A DNA stretch of 64,000 nt, taken from JAJRVM01 sp963700515. GTDB taxonomy: Bacteria; Planctomycetota; Planctomycetia; Pirellulales; Pirellulaceae. Each line of letters starts with the position of its first letter. The stretch's first letter is position 1. Both the position numbers and the translations under genes were made by a program. The notes below the pieces were generated by a model. That model made no database searches and had not been told where the DNA came from. It saw nothing but the letters and a program-made list of their open reading frames with translations. This document shows, piece by piece, positions 27,631 to 36,679 of this stretch. The stretch is from positions 62,001-126,000 of the forward strand of contig CAVOXY010000033.1 in the NCBI GenBank assembly GCA_963700515.1, written 5' to 3'.

Positions 27631-28930
27631 TCAGGCGTCGGCGAAAACCGTTTGCGAGCGGCCCGGCCCGATCGAAACCACTTCGATCGGACAATTCACC
27701 AGCTGGCTGATCCGTGTCAGAAACCGCTGAGCCCCGGCCGGAAATTCGGCGAACGTCGTGGCCCGCGAGACATCCGTTTGCCAACCAGGTAGCGTCTCGT
27801 ACACCGGCTGTACACGCCGCAACTCCTCCACGCGACTCGGCACATAGTCGATCCGCTTGCCGTCCAACTCATAGGCTACGCAGATCTGGACTTCCGGCAA
27901 CTGACTCACCACGTCCATCATCATCAGCGAGAGGCAGTGGACGCCACTCAGCCGAGCGGCGTAGCGGACAGCCACGGCGTCGAACCAGCCACAGCGGCGT
28001 GGCCGCCCGGTGGTCGTACCGTACTCGTGGCCCAGATCACGTATCGTCTGTCCGATCGCATTGTCCTGCTCGGTCGGAAACGGACCGCCGCCGACACGCG
28101 TCGTATAGGCTTTGACCACACCATACACCTTGTCAATCCACCGCCCCGGCACGCCCGATCCCGAGGAGACACCGACCCCGGAGCTGTTACTGCTCGTGAC
28201 GAAGGGAAAGGTGCCGTGATCGATATCCAGCATCGCCCCCTGGGCCCCTTCATACAGCACGCGACGACCATCGGCCACCGCGTCCAGCAAATAATTGGTG
28301 GTGTCGCCGACCATCGGAGCCAAGCCGCTCGGCATACACCCGATACTCTTCATAGATGCGGTCGGCATCCAGCTCTTCCGCTCGAATCTGGTCCAGGTAT
28401 CCAGCCAGGGACCGACGTTTGACGTCAACCACCTGCGCGATCCGCTGCCGAAAATCACTGCCGATCATGTCACCCAGGCGAATCGCGGACATGCGACCGT
28501 ATTTGTCCCGATAACAGGGACCAATTCCACGCAACGTCGTGCCAATGCTCTCCCCACTGATCGTGTCCGCATTCAGCGCCCGATCTTCGGCGATGTGCCA
28601 GGGAAATACCACGTGAGCCCGCTCGCTGATCATCAGCCGGTCCTGCACCGGAATGCCGCGCGCAGCCAAGCCGTCGATCTCCTGCAAGACGATCACGGGA
28701 TTGAGCACCACGCCGGGTGTGATCACGTTCATCACTCCCTCGGTCAGAATCCCGCTCGGTATCTGGTGCAGCTTGTAGGTTTCCTCCCCAATCACCACCG
28801 TGTGGCCTGCATTGGCTCCCCCCTGATAGCGCACGACGATATCCACGTCCAGTCGCTCCGCCAGCAGATCGACTAGCTTACCCTTGGCTTCGTCGCCCCA
28901 CTGCAAACCAATCACACTGGTACCCGGCAC
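27631..28930 (-). CDS. purA: adenylosuccinate synthetase (frame break near 28328)
   Basis: Converts IMP and aspartate to adenylosuccinate using GTP. A GTG at 28930 has GGGAGG 8 bases upstream and gives a start just before GTSVIGLQWGDEAKGK. The loop GGANAGHTVV and DTISGESIGTTLRGIGPCY are present. Near 28328 the frame must drop one base to read APMVGDTTNYLLDAVADGRR and then EGAQGAMLDIDHGTFPFVTS, finishing with the nucleotide and substrate loops to 27631. Essential, so a sequence insertion is likely. Confidence 0.93.
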
Positions 28931-28948
28931 GGTTCTTGCCTCCCGCAA

Positions 28949-29295
28949 AAGAAATCTGACGACGTAGGACCTCGAACGAGAACAAGCTACCGCTGGAACG
29001 CCCCTCGCCCGCTCAAGGGGGGTGCTCGAACGTGACTCGCCACCATCACGGTTGCCTCAACATGGGACTCGGATCATCGCCTGGCGAGCTGGTCGAATCG
29101 CGGCGCTCGGGCCGCAGTCGGCCGATCACACCGGCCTGCCACAACCGGCGGTCCCCACCCGCGTCACGACAAGCGCGGGCGGCGATCCAGAGCGGCCCAC
29201 CACCCACCTATGGGTCCACCGAAGGGGAAAATCCCACTCCCGGTCCACGATCTCCGCAGCATCCCATCCGCCGCGACTCGCCGACCTCAAACGGG
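28949..29295. other. gap between purA and the SpoU gene
   Basis: About 350 GC-rich bases. No convincing gene, repeat or RNA seen; likely holds the purA promoter. Confidence 0.25.
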
Positions 29296-30010
29296 TCAGT
29301 CTATGCGTGAAGGCCTGGGAAGGTCAACTATGGGGAAACACGGAGATGAAGTCACGGCGGGGGCCACGCCACGGAAACGGACGGTCGCCACCAGTACGCC
29401 TACGGCGAGGGCGCGACACGCCTCCGGCGACGTGCGACGGACCATCTGCCGGCAATACTCGTACATCGCCATGGCCGTCGCGGTGGCGATGTTGTAGCTG
29501 TACGGCAGGCCAAACACGGGAATCTCCACCACCGCGTCCAGCACGTCGAGCGTCGCCTGATCCAGCCCCTGGCGTTCATGGCCAATGACCAGCACCGTCC
29601 GCGGTGGAAAGCGAAAAATCGTAGAGGCAGACCGAATTACTGGTCTGCTCCAGCCCCACCAGCTGAAAACCTTCGCCTTGAAGACGCTTGAGAACGGGGG
29701 GGAGCGTACGGTGGGCCTCCAAGAATACTCGTTCCGCTCCGTCGCGCGCGATCTTCGGGTCGACCTTGGGACGACCACAGGCAATCATGCGCTGCACACC
29801 ACAACAGCTGGCCGCCCGGACAATGCGGGACAAGTTGACATTGCTGCGCAGCGGTGGACAGGCCAAGACAAGCTGGCAACCAGCGGGGAGCTGTTGGGGA
29901 GTCTTGTGACGCTGGTGCAAATACTCAGCCATGAGACGCGTGTTTCGCAAGCCCTCGAATACGAAAACCGGACTCCCGCCAATTAACCTAACCCGTTCAG
30001 CCCGCGTCAT
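29296..30010 (-). CDS. SpoU (TrmH-like) RNA methyltransferase (frame break near 29615)
   Basis: SPOUT-fold 2'-O-methyltransferase for tRNA or rRNA. Reads RLIGGSPVFVFEGLRNTRLM, then LACPPLRSNVNLSRIVRAAS (motif 1). In a run of five T near 29615 one T must be removed; it then gives FPPRTVLVIGHERQGLDQ (motif 2) and PVFGLPYSYNIATATAMAM (motif 3), the trefoil-knot cofactor site. Ends at 29296. The 14-base overlap with the ArsR gene upstream suggests co-transcription. The target nucleotide is not determinable. Confidence 0.85.
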
Positions 30011-30431
30011 CGAGAGGGAGATGTCGCCGAAGCGGAATGCGAGCTTTCTCGTGCTCGCCCGGCACGGCCTCCATGATCATCCCCAGTAATTCACCGAACC
30101 GATCGGGTAGAATCCGATAGTAATTGTGCTTGCCGTCCCGCCGACATTCAATCAGGCCATCCACTCGCAAGAGCGCCAGATGATGGCTCACCGCCGGCTG
30201 ACTCAACTCCAGCAAATCGCACAGCGTCCGCACGTTCAATTCCCGTTTCTCCAGCAAGAAGAACAAAATCCGCAAACGCGTTTCGTCGGCCAGCAGCTTG
30301 AACCAGCGCACCAATTCCTTGGTAACGCCGTCAGGCAAAACAGGTTCGGCATTCGAGGATGAATCGGATTGCACCGGAAAACCGTCGCGATTCTCGCTGG
30401 ACGCGTTTGTTCTGGATAGAATGGTGGCCAT
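29997..30431 (-). CDS. ArsR-family transcriptional regulator
   Basis: Winged-helix repressor of 144 residues. Starts MATILSRTNASSENRDGF. The HTH region is LLADETRLRILFFLLEKRE, then LSQPAVSHHLALLRVDGL and RRDGKHNYYRI. There is no obvious cysteine metal site, so a metal ligand role is unclear. Overlaps the SpoU methyltransferase gene by 14 bases, and probably shares its transcript. Confidence 0.85.
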   Translation of the reverse strand: MATILSRTNASSENRDGFPVQSDSSSNAEPVLPDGVTKELVRWFKLLADETRLRILFFLLEKRELNVRTLCDLLELSQPAVSHHLALLRVDGLIECRRDGKHNYYRILPDRFGELLGMIMEAVPGEHEKARIPLRRHLPLDDAG

Positions 30432-31084
30432 TGATCCGCCCTGATCAGCCGTTCGACCGGCCCGCTTTCCGCCTCCTCAGTCAACCGCCGTGCAACATCC
30501 GCGCAAACAACCTTCACCGGCAGATACGCACCGCGGTCAATCTGCGTGACAACAGATTGTCAGAACCAAGAGACTACTGGAATCAGTAAACAGACGAGGA
30601 ATCAGTCAGCAGACAAGCTGCCTGCTCCTGCCGCAACGAACCGGCCTGTGAACCACGTCGACTCCGAAACCACGGACTCAACACGGGCACCCCGTGCCCC
30701 GTTCGCTCCTGCACAGAAGCGCTACTGCGGCTCATTCTAAACGCATCGGCCGCGATTTGAAAATAGTAGCCAACCCAAATTGGCAGGAAATTTATGCGTT
30801 TGCTGGCCTTGACAGCGCAGCGTCACCCGTTGGCACGCCGGCCCACGCCCCACCTCAGCAGGGGCTGCACGTGCTGGCAACGGTGATCGCGGCCGCGTCA
30901 CACGGGCCCCGCCAGAGAGCCCGCCTGGCCGGACAACCGGCCCCGCCCGACTGCCGCCAAAGTGAGACGGGGGAGATGAGCAATGTCCCGAGGGATAGTG
31001 CCGCCAGCCTGTCGCTGGCTCCACGAACATGACAGACTGAAAGCCGATCCCAGCGGGTGCAAGACAAATCTCGCCGATGGCGCC
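30432..31084. other. gap downstream of hcp and upstream of the arsR-like gene
   Basis: About 650 bases without a convincing gene. A perfect small hairpin, GGGCAC-CCC-GTGCCC (30685-30699), is the only structure found. An AT-rich stretch at 30755-30790 may be a promoter area. Confidence 0.25.
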
Positions 31085-32375
31085 TCAGGCCATGGCCAAG
31101 GCAAGATCCTGCCGAGCGTCTTGGCCGGTCAATCGCAGGTCAAAATTCTCCTGCAGAACCTTGAAGACATTGGGAGTGACAAAGCCAGGTGGGTTGGGAC
31201 CGATCGTGACCCCCTTGACGCCCAAGGCGAGCAGCGAGAGCAACACGGCCACGGCCTTCTGTTCGAACCAGGACACTACCAGTGTCAGCGGGAGGTCGTT
31301 GACACTGCACTGGAATGCTTCGGCCAGTGCGGAAGCGACCATGATCGCCGAGTAGGCGTTGTTGCACTGTCCCATATCGAGCAGACGCGGCAGCCCCAGC
31401 AACTCGCCATAGTCGTAATCGCGAATCCGGAACTTGCCGCAGCCCAGCGTGAGAATGAACGAGTCGGCGGGCGTCGCTTGCGCATAGTCGCTGAAGTAGT
31501 TCCGTCCCGGCTCTGCACCGTCGCAACCGCCAATCAGGAAGAAGCGACTGATCTTGCCCTCCTTGACCGCCTCGACAATCGTGCTGGCCAGTCCCAGCAC
31601 CACACTGTGATGGAAGCCGGTGGTCGTCTGCCGAATGGGCGAGTCGGGCAACGGCGGGCACGCGCGGGCCTTGGCGATGACGGCCGAGAAATCTTCATCG
31701 GTGATGCGAACCGCTCCGGGTACCGCCGTGCAGCGGGTCGTGAACAGCCGGTCCGCATAGGACTCACGCGGAATCAACACACAGTTCGTCGTCGCCACGG
31801 TGGGGCCACTGAAACTGTTCGAATTCCGTCTTCTGCTTCTGCCAGGCGCCACCGTAATTCCCCGCCAGGTTGGGGTGTTCACGCAACACCGGGTACATGT
31901 GCGCCGGCAACATTTCGCCGTGCGTGTAGACCTTCACGTCGGTTCCCTCGCACTGCTTCAACAGGTCGTGCAGGTCGAGCAGATCGTGACCGGTCATCAG
32001 GATACCGGGACCTGCCACGGTCCCCTCGTTGATCGTCCCGGGCGACGGCGCTCCAAACTTCTCGACGTGCCCTTCATCCAGCAGTTGCATCACACGCAAG
32101 TTCTGCCGACCGCACTCCAGATTCATCTCGAGCAACGATCCCATGTCGAAGTTGACGTTGGTCATCGTGGCAAACAGAGCTTCCTCGATAAAGGCGCTCA
32201 CCGTCTCGTCCGACTTGCCCAGTCGTCGCGCGTGATGGGCGTAGGCGGCCATTCCTTTCAGGCCGTAGAGGAGCATTTCCTGCAAAGACTGCACGTCCGC
32301 GTCCTTGCCACATACGCCGGGGCTGAGGACGCATCCGCTACCATGGGCCGTCTGTTCACACTGATTACAGAACAT
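31085..32375 (-). CDS. hcp: hybrid cluster protein (hydroxylamine/NO reductase type), short form; frame break near 31810
   Basis: Fe-S-oxo cluster protein implicated in nitric oxide or hydroxylamine detoxification. Start MFCNQCEQTAHGSGC, with CxxC then further cysteines (CVLSPGVCGK). The corrected protein is about 430 residues instead of the usual ~540 because the segment after CGK goes straight to LYGLKGMAAYAHHARRLG. It thus lacks the first inserted helical bundle seen in class I/II, as in class III Hcps. The hybrid-cluster ligands follow: GHDLLDLHDLL, VYTHGEMLPAH, LIGGCDGAEPGRNYF, TLGCGKFRI, GQCNNAYSA and SWFEQKAVA. Near 31810 one T in TTT must go. A Crp/Fnr regulator gene lies divergently upstream. 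Confidence 0.9.
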
Positions 32376-32749
32376 GAGATCGGGTCCTTTCGTGATGAAG
32401 GTTGGCGACCAGTAGCCTCTGTCGTTGGACGGGCACAATTCCGCTCACCGAACTGGTCAGCGGTACCCGATCTGCCGGCAGCTTCTGCGGTGGCACCTGT
32501 CGTTCAATGTCTGGGAAGTACCAGGGCTGGATGTTGCCTTTCACCTCGGCCATCACAGCACGCAGGTTCCTGTCTCGCGAGGCGACGTGAGTATACTCCC
32601 ACTGCTCGCCGCGTTTTCGGCAGGTTCCTGTGGCCTACCGTCCCCCTCGGCAGCCAATCCGCAAAGGGGGCCAACTGTCCGGGCTCGGGGACGACCCTGG
32701 TTGATCGTCCCCACGCATCATACAATACGCACTTTAGCACCGGCGGGCA

Positions 32750-32763
32750 TTGATGTATGTCAA
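32750..32763 (+). promoter_or_regulatory. Fnr/Dnr-type box (imperfect)
   Basis: TTGAT-GTAT-GTCAA. It differs from an exact palindrome at one position. It is 120 bases before the Crp/Fnr gene. Confidence 0.5.
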
Positions 32764-32823
32764 ATCTGCCGGGAAGTTGAGGCTCCGATTCCTTCTAATC
32801 GGTCCACGGCCGGCGAGGAGCAG

Positions 32824-32837
32824 TTGACCTGCGTCAA
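32824..32837 (+). promoter_or_regulatory. perfect TTGAC-N4-GTCAA Crp/Fnr-family site
   Basis: TTGAC-CTGC-GTCAA, an exact inverted repeat with the spacing of FNR, DNR and HcpR sites, 45 bases upstream of the Crp/Fnr gene ATG at 32883, consistent with autoregulation. Confidence 0.65.
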
Positions 32838-32882
32838 TTCCCGACATTTTCGGCCGCGATAGGAGTCAGGAGATGATCGGAA

Positions 32883-33572
32883 ATGACACGTAAGGTCGAA
32901 GACATTCTCAGCAGCTGCCAGCTCTTTGCCGAAGTGGATCGCGAACGTCGCGAGAAGCTGGCGGGCATGTCGGTGGTCTGCCATTTCGCCAAGCAGCAGA
33001 TGATCTTTCGCCAAGGCCAGGAATGCCCAGGTGTCTATGTGGTGGACAGCGGCATGGTACGCGTCTTCAAGACCGCTCCCTCGGGAAAAGAGCATGTGCT
33101 GCACATGGTCGCTCCCGGGCAGACGTTTGCGGAAGTTGCCGCCATCGGGAACTTCGCCTGCCCGGCGCATGCCGAAGCGGTGGCGCGAACCGTTTGTGTG
33201 CTGATCCCCATCGATCGATTTCGCGATGCCATGACCCAGGACCATCAACTCTGCCTGGAAATGATGACCGGCCTGTCGTTCTGGGTGCGGCGTCTGATTT
33301 CCCTGATGGAAGATCTGGTGCTGCGGGATGCCTTGGGACGCACCGCACGGTTCCTGCTCGAATCGGATGCCCAAAGCGATGGGACCGTGAAGCTACCGAG
33401 CTCGAAGCGGTACGTGGCCAGTCACTTGAACCTCACCAGCGAAACCTTGTCGCGCACGCTCAGCCGTTTGATCGAAGCGGGACTCGTCGTCGAACTGGAC
33501 AAGAACCGTGTCGAACTGCTCGACCGAGGACAACTGCGAGCGATCAGCGAAGGCCGGTATCCAGCACTCTGA
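32883..33572 (+). CDS. Crp/Fnr-family transcriptional regulator (HcpR/DNR-like by context)
   Basis: 229 residues. Cyclic-nucleotide-binding-like beta barrel (about residues 12-120: IFRQGQECPGVYVVDSGMVR, PGQTFAEVAA), dimer helix, and a C-terminal HTH (SKRYVASHLNLTSETLSRTL). The N-terminal cysteines are only C12 and C33, not the four-cysteine FNR cluster, so direct O2 sensing by a 4Fe-4S cluster is unlikely. DNR/HcpR-type NO or redox sensing would fit. Its position next to hcp is typical of HcpR. The gene is intact. Confidence 0.85.
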   Translation: MTRKVEDILSSCQLFAEVDRERREKLAGMSVVCHFAKQQMIFRQGQECPGVYVVDSGMVRVFKTAPSGKEHVLHMVAPGQTFAEVAAIGNFACPAHAEAVARTVCVLIPIDRFRDAMTQDHQLCLEMMTGLSFWVRRLISLMEDLVLRDALGRTARFLLESDAQSDGTVKLPSSKRYVASHLNLTSETLSRTLSRLIEAGLVVELDKNRVELLDRGQLRAISEGRYPAL

Positions 33573-33652
33573 TTCTCCGGCCGAGTTCATATCGCAACTG
33601 GCTGACCCGGGAGCGTCATCGGTGATCTCGGCGGCGAGGTCGTCTCGCCGCA

Positions 33653-34174
33653 TCAGGAATCGACGGAGATCCCCTGCCCCGACTTGGCCACGACCGACGG
33701 CCGGGAACCGGACCACTCGGGCGGGCGGATCGAACCGTACTCTTGGCAGAAAGTGGCAATTGCTGCGCGGTCTCGTCCCCACGGCAGAAAGAGGCCTCCC
33801 AGCCCACTGCAGTCGGCACCGGAGGGCTCGCGACAGAGGAAAAGGCCCTCGCTCAGCAGGTCCAGGTGGCCGATGTCTCGCCAGAAGATCCGCCGCCGGC
33901 GTCGCAGCCAGGTCAGTGTGACTCCCCGCGGACCGAACTCGGTCCTGATGGGAATCCACAACTGCCACATGGCCGACGCCACGGCCAGAGAGGCCAACAG
34001 GCCCATCGACACGCTACGACTAATCCAACCCGCCACCAGCCCCACCGCACAGCACCCCACCAGACTAGCCGCGGCATAGATCGGTTGATCACGCAGTGGC
34101 CAGTTGACCGCGCTGAGTCCCCGCACACGCGTGGCTTCTCGCAACATGGAATACGCGGTCTTGACGCTGCTCAT
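33653..34174 (-). CDS. conserved-type hypothetical membrane protein (two TM, PH-like tail)
   Basis: Start at MSSVKTAYSMLREATR, 173 residues. Two close hydrophobic segments (about residues 30-50 and 55-75) are followed by a beta-strand-rich soluble tail (TEFGPRGVTLTWLRRRRRIF, then WRDIGHLDL), the arrangement seen in small PH/bPH-like membrane proteins. Not recognised as a named family. Convergent with the Crp/Fnr gene, about 80 bases apart. Intact. Confidence 0.55.
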   Translation of the reverse strand: MSSVKTAYSMLREATRVRGLSAVNWPLRDQPIYAAASLVGCCAVGLVAGWISRSVSMGLLASLAVASAMWQLWIPIRTEFGPRGVTLTWLRRRRRIFWRDIGHLDLLSEGLFLCREPSGADCSGLGGLFLPWGRDRAAIATFCQEYGSIRPPEWSGSRPSVVAKSGQGISVDS

Positions 34175-34451
34175 TCTGCCACATCCCTTTCCCTTAACCG
34201 CTCGGCAGTGTGGGCCATCGACCAGCACGGCCTGCCCGGCTGTTCCATTATACGTGCGGATCCAGGGAATCGCACGCAGATTCGTCGTGATTGCTTGGCC
34301 AGTCCGCCGCCGGTTCAGGCACGGAGTGGGGACATCGCCGCCCGTCACGACAGATTGAACAATTCACCCGATCGTCTAACCTGACCGATGCGGCCCCAAC
34401 CGCTCTATCTTCTCCCCCGAATCCACTGCCAGCCATGGGGAAATTGGGCTC

Positions 34452-35078
34452 ATGAGTGAGACTCGACGCATCATCGTCCTGGGAACACATAATCGCAAAA
34501 AAGGCCTGGAGTTGGCCCGACTGTTCACACCGTTTGGATTCGCTTTAAAGACACTCGCGGATTTCCCGGACGCCTTGCATGTGGAAGAAGACGGAGAGAC
34601 CTTCACCGACAATGCGCGGCGGAAAGCCTGTCGCCAGGCCCAGCACCTGCGGCAATGGGTACTGGGTGAGGACAGTGGACTCTCGGTAGACGTTCTGAAC
34701 GGGAAGCCGGGCGTCTATTCCGCTCGATTCTCCGGCCCCCACGCGACCGACGCCTCGAACAATCAGCAACTGCTCACCGTGCTGCAGCACGTCCCCTGGC
34801 ACGAGCGTGGGGCGCAATACGTCTGCCATATCACGTTATCCGATCCGAGTGGAGCGGTACGTTGTGACGACGAAGCACGCTGTCGCGGGCGGATTGCCGT
34901 GTCCCCGCGGGGCTCCGCCGGTTTCGGCTACGACCCCCTCTTCGAAATCCTCGAATACCACCGGACGTTTGGTGAATTGGGCGATGCGGTTAAGTCGATG
35001 CTCAGCCACCGTGGTCGTGCGACGCGCAAGATACTGCCGCAGATCATGGGCCTCATCCGAGCAGGCCTGTGGACCTGA
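34452..35078 (+). CDS. rdgB: non-canonical purine NTP pyrophosphatase (Ham1/RdgB)
   Basis: Removes ITP, dITP and XTP from nucleotide pools. 208 residues. Motifs LGTHNRKKGLELARL, TDNARRKA, GEDSGLSVDVLNGKPGVYSA, GSAGFGYDPLFEI and MLSHRGRATRK match the family. It converges with the secreted SPOR-like gene. Intact. Confidence 0.92.
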   Translation: MSETRRIIVLGTHNRKKGLELARLFTPFGFALKTLADFPDALHVEEDGETFTDNARRKACRQAQHLRQWVLGEDSGLSVDVLNGKPGVYSARFSGPHATDASNNQQLLTVLQHVPWHERGAQYVCHITLSDPSGAVRCDDEARCRGRIAVSPRGSAGFGYDPLFEILEYHRTFGELGDAVKSMLSHRGRATRKILPQIMGLIRAGLWT

Positions 35079-35218
35079 CAGAGAGCGGCGTGAAGAGACC
35101 AGCAGATTCACATGTCCGCATACATGAAACGCGCACGGTACGCATCCTCCTGAAGCAACTGGCCACGTCGTTCCGCACAGGGTGTTCGCGGCGCGCACGG
35201 CGCCGTGTCGGAAACGGC

Positions 35219-35245
35219 ACGGCCCGCGTTGTTAACGCGGGCCGT
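35219..35245. terminator. perfect 12-bp hairpin between convergent genes
   Basis: ACGGCCCGCGTT, loop GTT, AACGCGGGCCGT. It has no strong T-run, so it may be a bidirectional processing or termination structure between rdgB and the minus-strand gene at 35277. Confidence 0.5.
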
Positions 35246-35276
35246 AACGCGGCAACGCCTGTGGCAGGGTGGGCAA

Positions 35277-36446
35277 TCAGGGAAAATCTCGATCGCCGAC
35301 CGCATAGTCGGAAGAGAGCGAACGGCGCGGCGCCATGACCGGAAGAGGTTGGATGTCAAATGGAATTCCATCGAGCGATCGGGGCGGATTTACCGCCTGA
35401 CCCTGGTTGGGCAGCGGACTGCGCTGGGCACCGTAGCTCAGCATGATCTGATGAATGGCCGGCAGCAGGTCGATCCGGCCGTCGGGCAATGCGTTACCAA
35501 CCGTCTCGAAACTCCCAATCGTGACAATACTCTCGAAGCGGTCATGGAACTCGTAGGCTTCGATGCCCTTCTTGCGGAGCAGTTCGGTCAGGCGATGGGC
35601 GTTGTCGGCGGCCGCCTCCAACTTGTTCACTTTGCCGAGTCCGGGAAGCGACAGGAACGAGCGTTGTGCGTCTTCGTCGGGATCAGCACCCTCACCCACG
35701 AAATGCGATTCGCCACGGAAAGAGGCCACGCGAACAGTGTATTTGGCGGGGCAGTCGAGCAAACTGTACTTGACCCCCTTGTTCATGTTCAACACGAACG
35801 GATCGATCCCCGCCCCCACGAAATACTCCTTGGGTATCGTGGGATTGCGGGCAATGAAGGCCCGCCGCATCGGACCGGCCTCATGGACCTCCGGATCAAG
35901 GTTCACCAGGCGCTGAAGTTCGCGCAAAGCGACAAATCGCTGAGCGTTCTTCTTGCCTTTCTCGCCGGAGAGGTTGAGGCAGTTAGGCTTGGCCGTCTTG
36001 ATCACCTCCAGATCCTCCACCGCGTTGGGGGCGTCCAACGACGAGTAGTTGCCAACCAGCACCGCGATCTCGTCGAAACTCGTCGCGTTGCGATATTTCA
36101 TCCGTTTGGGACCACCGTATCTATTCAAGCCTTTGCCGTACACTGGCTCCGTGAAATCAAAATGACGCTTGTCCATGTAGGCTTCCAACTTGTAGCGTTT
36201 GCGCAGTTCCAGCACTAAGTCGTGCGCTTGCTGTTCCGCACCCTCACCCGCAAACGAAGTCGTGAAGATCATCCAGGGACCATTGTCTTCGGTCAGCCAA
36301 TACGACCGGTTCGGGTCCGCCTCAATCGACTTGAAAGGAATCAGTTTCTTCCAGGGTGGTGCTGCCGAGACGCGACTCGCCACGATGCAGACGGCCACAA
36401 AACAAACCCCTAACACCCACTGCTTTGGCCCCAAACGCGTTTTCAT
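35277..36446 (-). CDS. secreted protein with two SPOR-like domains
   Basis: Start at MKTRLGPKQWVLGVCF, a signal peptide, giving 389 residues. The N-terminal domain (PWMIFTTSFAGEGAEQQAHD, then LVLELRKRYKLEAYMDKRHF) and a later one (KYTVRVASFRGESHF, NAHRLTELLRKKGIEAYEFH, ESIVTIGSFE) share the beta-alpha-beta pattern of SPOR repeats, which bind denuded glycans or act as periplasmic scaffolds. The linker and C-terminal tail are proline-rich. No exact family name; the SPOR call is by pattern, not by search. Planctomycete relatives are likely. Confidence 0.6.
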   Translation of the reverse strand: MKTRLGPKQWVLGVCFVAVCIVASRVSAAPPWKKLIPFKSIEADPNRSYWLTEDNGPWMIFTTSFAGEGAEQQAHDLVLELRKRYKLEAYMDKRHFDFTEPVYGKGLNRYGGPKRMKYRNATSFDEIAVLVGNYSSLDAPNAVEDLEVIKTAKPNCLNLSGEKGKKNAQRFVALRELQRLVNLDPEVHEAGPMRRAFIARNPTIPKEYFVGAGIDPFVLNMNKGVKYSLLDCPAKYTVRVASFRGESHFVGEGADPDEDAQRSFLSLPGLGKVNKLEAAADNAHRLTELLRKKGIEAYEFHDRFESIVTIGSFETVGNALPDGRIDLLPAIHQIMLSYGAQRSPLPNQGQAVNPPRSLDGIPFDIQPLPVMAPRRSLSSDYAVGDRDFP

Positions 36447-36679
36447 GCCTTCCTCCTTGATCGACCTGACCACGCCCACTCGGCGCAATCTCCAACCTCA
36501 GATCTCGCGGCAACCGGAAACGGAACGTACATACTAGCTTCAGCACTGGCACAGCCAGTGGCACGCAGGGGCGGGAGAGTATCACAACGCGCCGGATTCA
36601 GCCAGAGCGATCCGATGTGCTGCAGCAGGCAGCACCTGGCCGAGGGATAGCGAACACCGGGCGTCCGCTCAGCAAGCTG

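Larger units (their letters stand above)
32376..32882. other. hcp-fnr divergent gap (about 507 bases)
   Basis: No gene seen. It holds the two Fnr/Dnr-type boxes listed separately, both nearer to the regulator gene than to hcp. Confidence 0.35.

Noticed and set aside
32376..32450. A regulator box directly upstream of hcp
   Set aside because: No TTGAC/GTCAA-type inverted repeat was seen within 75 bases of the hcp start; only the more distant sites near the Crp/Fnr gene qualify.
35219..35245. Rho-independent terminator with certainty
   Set aside because: The hairpin is perfect but lacks a T-run on either strand, so it is kept only as a possible terminator.
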